Origin: JACVRW01 sp963837445
Lineage (GTDB): Bacteria; Actinomycetota; Thermoleophilia; Solirubrobacterales; Thermoleophilaceae
DNA length: 64,000 bases
Direction: 5' to 3'
Assembly (NCBI GenBank): GCA_963837445.1
Contig: CAWINK010000021.1
Location: 62,001 to 126,000 of the forward strand
Shown here piece by piece: positions 23,192 through 33,172 of the stretch. Numbering within the stretch: position 1 is the first letter of the stretch; the number at the start of each line of letters is the position of its first letter. Under the pieces are notes generated by a model. The model saw nothing but the letters and a program-made list of their open reading frames with translations, did no database searches and was not told the origin of the DNA. A program made the translations under genes and the position numbers.

Positions 23192-24541
23192 CTACAGAAT
23201 CGACAGGTAGCGGTCCAGCTCCCACTCGGTCACCTGCACCCGGTAGTCCTCCCACTCCTGCCGCTTGATCTCGACGTAGCGGTTGAAGATGTGCTCGCCG
23301 AACGTGCGCAGGACGAGCTCGGACTCGGCCGTCAGCTCGATGGCCTCGCCGAGCGTCTCCGGCAGCTGCTCGATGCCGAGCCGCTTCCGCTCCTCGGGGC
23401 TGATGTGGTACAGGTTCTTCTCCATCGGCTCGGGCAGCTCGTAGCCCTTCTCGATGCCCTCGAGGCCCGCCGCCAGCAGGATCGCGAAGGTGAGGTACGG
23501 GTTGCAAGCCGGGTCCGGGCAGCGCAGCTCCATCCGCGTGGCCTGCTCCTTGCCCGGGTGGTACAGCGGCACGCGCACGAGTGCCGAGCGGTTGCGGCGC
23601 GACCACGCGCAGTACACCGGCGCCTCGTATCCCGGCACCAGCCGCTTGTATGAGTTCACCCACTGAGCGAACACGGAGCAGATCTCGCGCGCGTGCTTCA
23701 GCTGGCCGGCGATGAAGGCCTTGCCGACGTCGGAGAGGTAGTACTGGTCGTTCGCGTCGTAGAAGGCGTTGCTGCCGTTGTTGAAGAGCGACTGGTGGGT
23801 GTGCATGCCGGAGCCGTTCTCCCCGAAGAGCGGCTTCGGCATGAAGGTCGCATGCCAGCCGTACTTCATGGCGTACTCCTTGACCGTGATCCGGTAGGTC
23901 ATGCAGTCGTCCGCCATCTTCAGCGCGTCGGCGTAGCGCATGTCGATCTCGTGCTGGGAGGGGCCGACCTCGTGGTGGGTGTACTCCACGTGGATGCCGA
24001 GCTGCTCCAGGGCGAGGACGGTCTCACGGCGCACGTCGGAGCCGGCGTCGAGGGTCGTTAGGTCGAAGTAGCCGCCCTCGTCCAGGACCTCGGGCACGCC
24101 GTTCTCCGGCTTGGCGTTGCGGAAGTAGAAGAACTCGAGCTCCGGCCCGACGTAGAAGTTCGTGTAGCCCATCGACTCCGCGCGCTCGAGCGTGCGTCGC
24201 AGCACCTGGCGCGGGTCGCCCTCGTAGGGCTCGCGGGCCGGGGTCACGACGTCGCAGAACATGCGCGCAACGCCCTTGTCCTCAGGCCGCCAGGGCAGGA
24301 TCTTGAAGGTGGACGCGTCCGGCATGGCGATCATGTCGGACTCCTCGATCGCGTTGAAGCCGGTGATCGACGAGCCGTCGAAGCCCATGCCGCCCTCGAA
24401 GGCGTCCTCGAGCTCCTGCGCGTTGATCGAGAAGCTCTTCAGCTGGCCGAGGATGTCCGTGAACCAGAGGCGGACGAAGCGGATGTCGCGGTCCTCGACG
24501 AAGGCCTTGACGTCGTCGGCGGTCTGCGGCTGGTCGGCCAT
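23192..24541 (-). CDS. glnA: Type I glutamine synthetase
   Basis: Predicted 449-residue enzyme that makes glutamine from glutamate, ammonia and ATP. Motifs: FDGSSITGFNAIEESDM (N-terminal), THHEVGPSQHEIDMRYADALKMADD (metal-binding glutamate, seen in parts), KPLFGENGSGMHTHQSLF (active-site loop) and CPDPACNPYLTFA. The C-terminal segment NLYHISPEERKRLG lacks the adenylylation pattern N-L-Y-D-L-P, so this is the shorter GSI-alpha type, as in Bacillus (about 444 residues), regulated by feedback rather than by adenylylation. The upstream gap of 40 bp to the HxlR gene is short, so it may share transcription from further upstream. Confidence 0.95.
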   Translation of the reverse strand: MADQPQTADDVKAFVEDRDIRFVRLWFTDILGQLKSFSINAQELEDAFEGGMGFDGSSITGFNAIEESDMIAMPDASTFKILPWRPEDKGVARMFCDVVTPAREPYEGDPRQVLRRTLERAESMGYTNFYVGPELEFFYFRNAKPENGVPEVLDEGGYFDLTTLDAGSDVRRETVLALEQLGIHVEYTHHEVGPSQHEIDMRYADALKMADDCMTYRITVKEYAMKYGWHATFMPKPLFGENGSGMHTHQSLFNNGSNAFYDANDQYYLSDVGKAFIAGQLKHAREICSVFAQWVNSYKRLVPGYEAPVYCAWSRRNRSALVRVPLYHPGKEQATRMELRCPDPACNPYLTFAILLAAGLEGIEKGYELPEPMEKNLYHISPEERKRLGIEQLPETLGEAIELTAESELVLRTFGEHIFNRYVEIKRQEWEDYRVQVTEWELDRYLSIL

Positions 24542-24580
24542 CTGGCGGGCTCCTTCTAGGGGCTTATGGAGGGCCGCAGA

Positions 24581-24922
24581 CTACAGCCAGGAGTTGGCCC
24601 AGAGCTTGAGCGCGCGCACCGCCGGTTCGAGCGCCTCGCCCTTCTCGGTCAGGACGTACTCGACCCTGACCGGGGTGTCGTCGATCACGTGCCGTTCGAC
24701 GAGGCCCTTCGCCTCCAGCTCCTTCATGCGCTCGGACAGAAGCCGGTCCGAGAGGTCGGGCACGAGCTGTTTGAACTCCGAGAAGCGAGTCGGGCCGTCC
24801 ATCAGCACGAACAGGATCGCGCCGGTCCAGCGCTTGCCGACCAGCTCGACGGCCTGGTGGTAGGCCGTGCAGCAGGTCTCCCGGCGTACAACAACCGTCC
24901 GCTGGGACGCCATGACCGACAT
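24581..24922 (-). CDS. HxlR-family winged-helix regulator
   Basis: Predicted 113-residue regulator. The body fits HxlR (DUF24) exactly: VELVGKRWTGAILFVL, GPTRFSEFKQLVPDLSDRLLSERMKELEAKGLVER (in parts) and VEYVLTEKGEAL. Two adjacent cysteines (Cys17, Cys18) just before the first helix are placed where many HxlR proteins carry a redox or electrophile sensing cysteine. It lies 18 bp downstream of a carboxymuconolactone-decarboxylase-family gene and a perfect inverted repeat in front of that gene is the likely operator. Start M1 at 24922 or the ATG three codons on (24913). Confidence 0.88.
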   Translation of the reverse strand: MSVMASQRTVVVRRETCCTAYHQAVELVGKRWTGAILFVLMDGPTRFSEFKQLVPDLSDRLLSERMKELEAKGLVERHVIDDTPVRVEYVLTEKGEALEPAVRALKLWANSWL

Positions 24923-24940
24923 CGTAGACCCAGGGGCGGC

Positions 24941-25504
24941 CTAGGCCGCCTGTGCCAGCCGGGAATCCTCGGTCGAGCCGTCGATGGGCACGTCGCCGGC
25001 CCGCGTGACGAGGTTTCCGAACGTGGCGAGCGCCACGTGGGCGATCGCCTCGAGGATCTGCTCGTCCTCCCAGCCCGCCTCGCGCGCCTCCTCCTGGAGG
25101 TGGCGCTTGGGCGCCCCGTCCGACTCCAGCAGGGCCTTCACGAAGCGGAGGAGGACAGCCTCCTTCTCGTCGCGCGAGTCGAACTCGCGCGCGAGTGCGA
25201 TCTCGTCCATTCCGAGGCCGGCGTCGCGGCCGGTGCGCTGGAGCGTGGAGAGCGCGTACTCGCTCCCCTGGTGCTCCGCGACAGCGAGCGCGATGCGCTG
25301 CTGCGTGGCGTAGGTCAGTGAGCCGTTCCGCAACTCCGAGCGCATGCGCGCGTACGAGCGCAGCACCGCCGGCGAGCCTGCGAGCACGCCGATGAAGTTC
25401 GGGAGCTGGCCTCCGCCCGCCAGCGCGCCCTTGAGAATGGGGACGCTGCCCTCGGGGGCCGTCAGCTCATCATGGACCTGGAACCTGCTCTCCTTCGTCT
25501 TCAT
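24941..25504 (-). CDS. Carboxymuconolactone-decarboxylase/AhpD-fold protein without redox cysteines
   Basis: Predicted 187-residue all-helical protein. The helix pattern SLTYATQQRIALAVAEHQGSEYALSTLQRTG (parts) matches the CMD/AhpD core, but the usual C-x-x-C-x-x-x-H is replaced by Ser81-E-Y-Ala84-L-S-T-Leu88. All three active residues are gone, so no peroxidase action of AhpD type is likely. The second repeat (ILEAIAHVALATFGNLVTR) is well kept. It is the first gene of an operon with HxlR. The missing catalytic triad makes it either a ligand-binding or structural relative; I do not know its role. Confidence 0.8.
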   Translation of the reverse strand: MKTKESRFQVHDELTAPEGSVPILKGALAGGGQLPNFIGVLAGSPAVLRSYARMRSELRNGSLTYATQQRIALAVAEHQGSEYALSTLQRTGRDAGLGMDEIALAREFDSRDEKEAVLLRFVKALLESDGAPKRHLQEEAREAGWEDEQILEAIAHVALATFGNLVTRAGDVPIDGSTEDSRLAQAA

Positions 25505-25526
25505 GGCGCTTCTCTTTCCGCTTGCG

Positions 25527-25543
25527 ACTTACCTGGGGTAAGT
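25527..25543. promoter_or_regulatory. Inverted repeat operator, probably for HxlR
   Basis: ACTTACC (25527-25533), TGG, GGTAAGT (25537-25543): a perfect inverted repeat of 7-bp arms and 3-bp centre, 23 bp upstream of the CMD-family start on the minus strand. HxlR proteins bind short palindromes with TAC/GTA ends near their own operons. This supports autoregulation of the CMD-HxlR unit. Confidence 0.6.
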
Positions 25544-25606
25544 GTAAGGGAAAAAGGAGCGATCGACACTCCATAGAGCGTCGAGCTGCGGGCCTGGGCG
25601 TGGGCC

Positions 25607-26029
25607 TCAGGCGTGTGCCGTGCCGGCCGCGACGACCATGAGGAACAGGCCGAGCAGGAAGGCCCACAGCCCGAGCCGCTCGGGCTGGGCCATCGGGCTG
25701 GTCATGACCGACTGCGCGCGCCTGCGGGCGGGCGTGGGCTGGCCGGTGATGGTGACCGTGCGCCGCTCGGACACGGGCTGCTCGGTGAGCAGCTCCGCGG
25801 CGCGGCGCTCGAAGCGGCGCGGGGCCTCGTGGGTGGCGTCCTCGCTGGGACGCAGCTCGGCGACCGTGCCACCCTGGCCGGACTCGGCGCCCTCGTCGTC
25901 AGCCCGCTCGAAGCGGCTGGGACGGCGCTCTTCGGCCTCGATCTTGCGCTCCCACTGCAGGAGCACCGCCTCGCGGCTCATGTCTTCTTGGTCATCCTCA
26001 CGCAGGGCGCGGGCACCGGCAGTCTGCAT
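25607..26029 (-). CDS. Tail-anchored small membrane protein under c-di-AMP control, unknown
   Basis: Predicted 140-residue protein. Residues 1-115 are charged and probably disordered (rich in Glu, Arg, Ala), with SREAVLLQWERKIEAEERRPSRF in the first part; one hydrophobic segment lies at the very C-terminus (about 119-137, LGLWAFLLGLFLMVVAAGT). This resembles tail-anchored or C-in single-pass proteins with a cytoplasmic N-domain. No known domain is seen. It stands directly behind a complete c-di-AMP riboswitch, so it is probably part of the wall/osmolyte response. The next gene upstream on the strand is a cytochrome c, beyond the aptamer. Confidence 0.6.
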   Translation of the reverse strand: MQTAGARALREDDQEDMSREAVLLQWERKIEAEERRPSRFERADDEGAESGQGGTVAELRPSEDATHEAPRRFERRAAELLTEQPVSERRTVTITGQPTPARRRAQSVMTSPMAQPERLGLWAFLLGLFLMVVAAGTAHA

Positions 26030-26042
26030 CGGTTCTCTCTCT

Positions 26043-26172
26043 TTTCGCCTGCGGGGTTAGCTGACGGGCTCGCGCTGAAAGAGATGCGCTACGCGGACTT
26101 GCGATTCGCCCCTGGCCGACCGGCCATCTGGGTCCCCCACGCCCCGTTTTCATACCAGGGCTTCGGCTTCGA
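26043..26172 (-). ncRNA. c-di-AMP riboswitch (ydaO/yuaA family) for an unknown membrane protein
   Basis: On the minus strand the leader runs GAAGCCGAAGCC, then GGGGCGTGGGGGACCCAG, CAGGGGCGAATCGC, CTTTCAGCGCGAG and the hallmark CCCGTCAGCTAACCCCGCAGGCG. Its last 45 bases are nearly the same as those of the copy at 12104-12236 (CTCTTTCAGCGCGAGCC then CGTCAGCTAACCCCG). The start codon of the 140-residue membrane protein follows 13 bases after the aptamer. The 5' boundary is approximate (GCC...GGC closing pair). Confidence 0.92.
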
Positions 26173-26284
26173 CGGACGCGGCCATGCTAGCAGTCGATCG
26201 CACGCGTCGGACGGAAAAGCACGGTGCTTGCGGGCTAAATGCAATGAGGCTTGCAGCGGGTCGACTTTCGCGCCGGAGCGGGCC

Positions 26285-26770
26285 TCAGCGGCCGGCCACG
26301 TCGGCCACGTAGGTGGCCACGGCGTCAGCGTCCTCACCCTCGAGGAGGGCCGGGGGCATGCGTCCGGTGCCGGTGCCGCCCGTCTCGATCGCCTTGAGCA
26401 CGCGCTGCTTGTCGATCCCGCTGAGCTCGTCGAGGTTTGGCCCTGTTACCCCGTGGGCCTGTACCGCGGCCAGCGTGTGGCAGCTCTTGCAGGTCTGGAT
26501 GAAGAGCCGCTTGCCCTCCTCCTCCTTCGCCGTCGGCTCTTCCGAGCGCAGCGGGCCGGTTCCGCCCACCGCCTCGCCCCGCCCGGCGATCACGGCGGCC
26601 GGGACCGCCACGCCGAGCGCGAGGTAGAGCAGGACCATCACGAAGGCGAAGGAGCGCCCGCCTCGGGTGAGGTACGCCTCCCGTGCCGCGCTCGGCCCAC
26701 CGAAGAACGCGATGAAGATCACCGCTATGCCCGCCAGCGCGAAGGGCACGATCACGATCAGGACTTCCAT
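26285..26770 (-). CDS. Membrane-anchored cytochrome c
   Basis: Predicted 161-residue protein starting at the ATG at 26770 (four codons inside a longer frame). Two membrane helices (1-22 and 41-62) are followed by a periplasmic c-type domain: haem site CKSCH (94-98) and axial Met138 in TGRMPPALL. Spacing matches small monohaem cytochromes such as cytochrome c-553/CccA. It would carry electrons at the outer face of the membrane to a terminal oxidase or similar. No oxidase genes are adjacent. Confidence 0.88.
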   Translation of the reverse strand: MEVLIVIVPFALAGIAVIFIAFFGGPSAAREAYLTRGGRSFAFVMVLLYLALGVAVPAAVIAGRGEAVGGTGPLRSEEPTAKEEEGKRLFIQTCKSCHTLAAVQAHGVTGPNLDELSGIDKQRVLKAIETGGTGTGRMPPALLEGEDADAVATYVADVAGR

Positions 26771-26813
26771 CGAGGGCGGCACAATACCGGCCGCGTGTGA
26801 CGTGCGGCGGTGG

Positions 26814-27257
26814 CTACGCGGTGCCGGCGGCGGCGCGCCGGGCGCGCTTCCAGCTGCCGTAGGCGGCGAACACGGCGCTGAGCGTCGGGAGGCTGTCGTC
26901 GTCGGAGGCGCGCTGCTGGTAGTCGACCATCAGGAGCCGCTCGGGACGCGACCCGACCGCGTCGGCCACGTCACGGATCGCCTTGCAGACGTCCTCCTTC
27001 GGGACCTCCGTCTCATCGCCCCCCGCGCGCTTCGCCTCATGGGCGAAGACGCCGGCCGCGCTTCCACGCGCACCCGGGTCAGCCGACGGTGTGTCCCGCG
27101 CCCGTCCGGCACCCACGAGCAGCCGGCAGTGGGGGCATTGCTGCGGCGCCTCGGGCCATTCGTCACCGACCTTCCGCTCGATGAGGAGGTGACAGTGCGG
27201 GCAGTAGGCGTCGCCTGCTGCCTTCTTCTTGCTCTTACGCGTCGCGGATCCCATCAA
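26814..27257 (-). CDS. Zinc-ribbon protein with a homing-endonuclease-associated-type repeat
   Basis: Predicted 147-residue protein. Two C-x-x-C pairs (YCPHCHLL and QCPHCRLL, within residues 18-46) form a zinc ribbon. The C-terminal part, VCKAIRDVADAVGSRPERLLMVDYQQ then PTLSAVFAAYGSWKRARRAA, fits the short helical repeat seen near homing endonucleases (a V-A-x-x-x-G...Y...P-x-x-x-x-x-x-F-G-S-W-x-x-A pattern). It probably binds DNA, but no nuclease motif is present. Residues 48-75 are a low-complexity linker. An ATG two residues later is also possible. Confidence 0.6.
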   Translation of the reverse strand: MMGSATRKSKKKAAGDAYCPHCHLLIERKVGDEWPEAPQQCPHCRLLVGAGRARDTPSADPGARGSAAGVFAHEAKRAGGDETEVPKEDVCKAIRDVADAVGSRPERLLMVDYQQRASDDDSLPTLSAVFAAYGSWKRARRAAAGTA

Positions 27258-27395
27258 GCCCCTGGTCTGGGTCTTTTCGCCGAGACCCGCTCAGCCCAAA
27301 CCCTTTTGTGGCATAGGAACGCGAATGTGAAGCTTTGGGTGCCGAAGTGGGCGACACCGGTGCCCGCGCGATGCCCCCGCGCGGCGGGCAATAGA

Positions 27396-27419
27396 AAGGG
27401 CCCCCTCGCGGGGGCCCTT
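27396..27419 (-). terminator. Rho-independent terminator of rnpB
   Basis: On the minus strand AAGGGCCCCC, a four-base loop and GGGGGCCCTT form a 10-bp stem directly followed by TCTATT. It lies a few bases past the 3' end of rnpB (27424), so it is the natural terminator of that RNA. Confidence 0.8.
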
Positions 27420-27423
27420 CCCT

Positions 27424-27818
27424 TAGCCGGCCGATAAGCCGGATCTTGTCGTGAGCAGCCATCCATCTCGACCGTCCGTCCTGCACCCTCTCGGGCCGGC
27501 GGGCGGGCGGGGCCTTGCGGCCCTGCGGCCTACCTGGAGCTCTGCGGGCAGCATCGTCGCTCCTGCTTGGCCTTGCACCGGGTGGGGTTTGCCTGGCCGC
27601 CACGTCACCGTGACGCCGGTGCGCTCTTACCGCACCTTTTCACCCTTGCCGGCACCGGGCTCACGTGCGGCCCGGCACTTAGGCGGTTTGTTTCTGTGGC
27701 ACTTTCCCGCGGCTTTCGCCGGGTCGGTCCCCCGACCACCCTGCCCTGCGGTGTCCGGACTTTCCTCGAGGGGTCGGTTTTCTCCCCGACCTCCCCGCGG
27801 CTGCTTGGCCGACAACGG
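27424..27818 (-). ncRNA. rnpB: RNase P RNA, bacterial type A
   Basis: The minus-strand sequence carries the universal elements of RNase P RNA: GAGGAAAGTCCGGAC (complement of 27754-27767 region) near the 5' side, GGGTGCAGGACGGACGG-like wording and the 3' ACAAGATCCGGCTTATCGG. GTCGGCC near the 5' end (27807-27813) pairs with GGCCGGC near the 3' end (27425-27432) to give P1. The length, about 395 nt, fits a high-GC type A RNA, which cuts 5' leaders from tRNA precursors. A strong terminator follows. Confidence 0.95.
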
Positions 27819-27871
27819 TCAAGTCTAGGGCCCCAAGCCCGCGCCGTCGACGGGCGCAACGAGGCCGCCAG

Positions 27872-30256
<2,385 letters not shown>

Positions 30257-30321
30257 GCTCGTGCAGGTTAGGTGACGCGTTCAGCCTTGCTGACGTGGCT
30301 CACCGACCTGGGAGACACGTG

Positions 30322-30537
30322 CTAGCTCAGGCGGCTGCCGCAGCCGTCGCATGCGGCGCCGGCGGGGGTGGCCGTTACGCGCGCGTGACACAGCGGGCAC
30401 TCACTGCTGCCCTTCGTGCTCGCTTCGTTGAGGACCGAGTTGAGCCGTTCCTCGAGCGTTACGCGGCCACCGCCGACCGTCCCGATCCCGCGCTCGGCGA
30501 ACAGAGGGGCCGGTCTATCCAGCACAGCCGGGGTCAC
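30322..30537 (-). CDS. Small zinc-ribbon protein translated with lexA
   Basis: Predicted 71-residue protein with GTG start overlapping the lexA stop by 4 bp (GTGA). Residues 40-71 hold ECPLCHARV and ACDGCGSRLS, two C-x-x-C knuckles that fit a zinc ribbon. The N-terminal 35 residues are helical with RVTLEERLNSVLNEA. No family is recognised. Because it is coupled to lexA, it is under SOS control and could serve in the repair response; that is inference. Confidence 0.6.
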   Translation of the reverse strand: MTPAVLDRPAPLFAERGIGTVGGGRVTLEERLNSVLNEASTKGSSECPLCHARVTATPAGAACDGCGSRLS

Positions 30538-31148
30538 GAGACCCTCCGGCAGACGCCGACGACGCGGCCGACAATGTCGACCTCGCGCGCGTAGATCGGC
30601 TCGAGGGCATCGTTCTCCGGCTGGAGGCGCACGCGCTCCTTCTCCTTGAAGAAGCGCTTCACGGTCGCCTCGCCCTCCAGCATCGCCACGACGATCTCGC
30701 CGTTCGTGGCCGTCGTCTGCGGGCGCACCACCACGTAGTCGTTCTCGAAGATGCCGGCGTTCTTCATGGAGTCACCCTTCACGCGAAGGACGAACTCACC
30801 GTCGTCGCCACCCGCGATCGGCGGGACGGTCACGTACTCCTCGATGTTCTCCTCCGCGAGGATCGGCTGGCCGGCCGCCACCTGCCCGACGAGCGGCAGG
30901 CCGTTCGCGGTGACCGCTGCCTTGGCCTTGTCCACCAGGACCTCGATCGCCCGCGGCTTGGTCGGGTCGCGCCGAAGCAGCCCAAGCTTCTCGAGGTTCG
31001 CGAGGTGTGCGTGCACCGTGGAGGACGAGGTCAGCCCGATCGCCTTGCCGATGTCGCGAACCGTCGGCGGATAGCCGTGCTCGCTCCCGTACCGCCTGAC
31101 GAAGTCGAAGATTTCCTGCTGCCGCTTGGTGAGGTTCAGCTCGACCAT
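30534..31148 (-). CDS. lexA: LexA repressor
   Basis: Predicted 204-residue SOS repressor and autoprotease. The winged-helix N-domain has LTKRQQEIFDFVRRYG and PPTVRDIGKAIGLTSSSTVHAHL; the catalytic part has the cleavage pair Ala92-Gly93 in VGQVAAGQPI, Ser127 in GDSM and Lys164 in ATVKRF. I chose the ATG at 31148, where homology begins; the frame runs 30 codons further upstream through the SOS box. A perfect box (31186-31199) 38 bp upstream gives autoregulation. The 71-residue zinc-ribbon gene follows in the operon. Confidence 0.97.
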   Translation of the reverse strand: MVELNLTKRQQEIFDFVRRYGSEHGYPPTVRDIGKAIGLTSSSTVHAHLANLEKLGLLRRDPTKPRAIEVLVDKAKAAVTANGLPLVGQVAAGQPILAEENIEEYVTVPPIAGGDDGEFVLRVKGDSMKNAGIFENDYVVVRPQTTATNGEIVVAMLEGEATVKRFFKEKERVRLQPENDALEPIYAREVDIVGRVVGVCRRVS

Positions 31149-31185
31149 CAGACCTCCCGCCGAAGCCGTGTCATATGACGTAATC

Positions 31186-31199
31186 CGAACATGTGTTCG
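31186..31199. promoter_or_regulatory. SOS (LexA) box
   Basis: CGAACATGTGTTCG is a perfect match to the Gram-positive LexA consensus CGAACRNRYGTTYG and is itself nearly palindromic. It is 38 bp upstream of the lexA start, so LexA represses its own gene from here. Confidence 0.95.
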
Positions 31200-31265
31200 C
31201 AGAGTATCCCCCCACTCGGACGGCATCAACCCCTGCAAGGCCCGGCTCTATACTCAGCGGCGCAC

Positions 31266-31354
<89 letters not shown>

Positions 31355-31679
31355 CATGTGTACCTGCAGGGCTTTCTAGGGCCGCTGCGTGTGGGACCGA
31401 ACCGAGTGCGTGACACGCCGAGTGTCGCGCAAGGAATCTGTTGTCAGCGCCGCTTTCGGCTCTCCAAAGCGGTGAAAGACGACCAACGTAACGACATGAC
31501 GATTTGCAGCCGTTTTTGGGCTGGGACCATCGATGGGAACGGTGATAATAGAAGTCATCGAGATGGCGAAACGCTCCGCCACCCCGCGCCGGCTGTTCTT
31601 GCCCGATTCGGATTGACAACGGTTCGACAACACGGTTCACCCTCCTCGTCTACTGCGGCAGGGCGCGGTGACACCGACG
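31355..31679. other. Non-coding left end of the island
   Basis: About 325 bases without a convincing gene. It holds CCGCTTT...AAAGCGG (around 31449-31475) and CAGCC...GGGCTG as small hairpins, and two GACAAC words (31615-31620 and 31626-31631) that recur as a direct repeat near the other end of the island. It would be where an integrase gene is normally found, and none is there. Confidence 0.5.
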
Positions 31680-32159
31680 TCAGTCCGCGAAGGTAGCCTC
31701 TCCGATGGTCCCGATGCGCAGTCTGCCGTCCTTCTCGTACACGCGCGCGATCACCACGGTGCCGCCTTTGGGATGGCCGCTCTCGAACCGAGCCTCCCCA
31801 GCATCGGCCCAGACAACAATGTGCCCATTCCCATCGCGCGTGTCGGCGCGTAGAATCTTTGCCTCGCCGCGCTCGACCGCCTTCGGTTCCGGACCCCCAT
31901 CGAAGGCTGAGCGGGTCAATCGTCGCTGACACCGGGCGCGGCCCCCCAAGCGGCGCACCTCCCGGACGGTCCGGAGTGCGCAGAGGCGCCGCCCATCGTC
32001 CGCCGCGGCCGCAGCCAAGTACCCGCGGACGATCTCCTCTGCCTCTTGGAATTCGTCCGCGCCGGGCACCGGTTCGAGAGCCGGGCTGTCGCCGCAGCTG
32101 CTGCCGATCAGGCTCCCCGAGATGAGCAGCAGCCCTCCGAGGCCCCGCATCCACTTCAT
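31680..32159 (-). CDS. Lipoprotein-like secreted protein of the island, unknown
   Basis: Predicted 159-residue protein from the ATG at 32159. It begins MKWMRGLGGLLLISGSLIGSSCGD, seen in parts: a basic start, hydrophobic core, and a Cys at about residue 22 where a lipid-attachment site would be. The residue three before it is Gly rather than Leu, so the lipobox is weak. The rest has EEIVRGYLAAAAADDGRRLCALRT, a helix-Cys pattern common in small actinobacterial extracytoplasmic proteins (SnoaL-like or DUF4878-like fold), and a C-terminal beta sheet. I do not recognise a family. An upstream ATG at 32339 is possible but gives a long unneeded N-tail. Confidence 0.6.
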   Translation of the reverse strand: MKWMRGLGGLLLISGSLIGSSCGDSPALEPVPGADEFQEAEEIVRGYLAAAAADDGRRLCALRTVREVRRLGGRARCQRRLTRSAFDGGPEPKAVERGEAKILRADTRDGNGHIVVWADAGEARFESGHPKGGTVVIARVYEKDGRLRIGTIGEATFAD

Positions 32160-32423
32160 GGGACGACCCCGCGATTGGTCGTCTGCGATGCCCGCTCGCG
32201 AAGCCGTCGGGAACCACCGGAAGACGGCTGCGCCTGGTGGAGGGGCTTGAGCGAACAGCAGCCTCGCGCCAGCAAAACGCCGGGACACGCTATCGCCGGG
32301 CTGCTCCGCGTCCACCCCTGGCATCGAACCACTTGACAAGGGCTCCGCTCAATGGTTAGCGTCGCCATAGAGTGTTCATCGTAGTTGAGCGACGCAATCT
32401 GACCCCGCTGGCACGGAGTACCG

Positions 32424-33170
32424 ATGACTGGAGCGTTCATGCCCGACACTGCCGGTAGCCCCCGTCGCCCGGCTCGTCCTCTGGGACGCATGGCACCGGT
32501 GATATTGGCGCCGACCGTTCTGGCCGCCTTGGCGGCGCCAGCCGAAGCGACGCATCACATCGATTCGCTTTATCGCACCAACTTCTATAACAACACCTGC
32601 CAAAGCCATACGCTGGAGCAGCAGCTGCCCTCGCAAAAAAATTGCCTGACGGACAATGTCACTCTGACCGTCTTCATGCAGGATTCAATAGGCACCGAGG
32701 GCCGCGGCGAGATCCGGCGTGTGCTGGATGGCCAATACAACCCCACCGACCTCAACGTCAAGTACCACTCGGCGGGCGTGTACACCGGGGACTCTGAGAC
32801 GGATGTCATTTACCAGCGCGGCGACATCCCGGATGACGCAAACGCAACGGCATGGTGTGAGGGCGCGGCAACTAACTGGCTCTGCGACCAGGCCTACACC
32901 CGCTATCGGGTCGAGGTAAACGTCGAGCGAGCCTGTCACGAGACAGGCCATGCCGTCGGGCTCGTGCATCCCGTCAACGCGAACTACGTGGATTCGGGCC
33001 GCCAGGTGTGGTTCGACAATGGCAATGCGCCAGCGATGGGCTGCATGCAGACGCCGGTGCCATCGGGGAACAACGGTCAGCTCGGGAGCTTGAACACCCA
33101 CAACATCAACGACGACTACGGACCAAGCGCCTCTGCGTCCGGCGGCTCGTATCCGCCCTATAAGGAGTAA
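32424..33170 (+). CDS. Secreted metzincin-type zinc protease
   Basis: Predicted 248-residue exported protein. Residues 23-42 form a signal peptide (APVILAPTVLAALAAPAEA). The zinc site is a perfect H-E-x-x-H-x-x-G-x-x-H at 172-182 (HETGHAVGLVH), with a possible Met-turn in APAMGCM about 40 residues later. Six cysteines may form disulfides. The family among metzincins is not clear; such enzymes cut extracellular proteins. Third codon positions are notably AT-rich (runs like AACTTCTATAACAACACC), unlike the flanking chromosome. It is followed 2 bp later by another secreted gene. Confidence 0.72.
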   Translation: MTGAFMPDTAGSPRRPARPLGRMAPVILAPTVLAALAAPAEATHHIDSLYRTNFYNNTCQSHTLEQQLPSQKNCLTDNVTLTVFMQDSIGTEGRGEIRRVLDGQYNPTDLNVKYHSAGVYTGDSETDVIYQRGDIPDDANATAWCEGAATNWLCDQAYTRYRVEVNVERACHETGHAVGLVHPVNANYVDSGRQVWFDNGNAPAMGCMQTPVPSGNNGQLGSLNTHNINDDYGPSASASGGSYPPYKE

Positions 33171-33172
33171 AG

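Noticed and set aside
27428..27828. Several ORFs across 27.4-27.9 kb
   Set aside because: The region is the RNase P RNA gene with its terminator; the frames are by-products of its GC-rich sequence.
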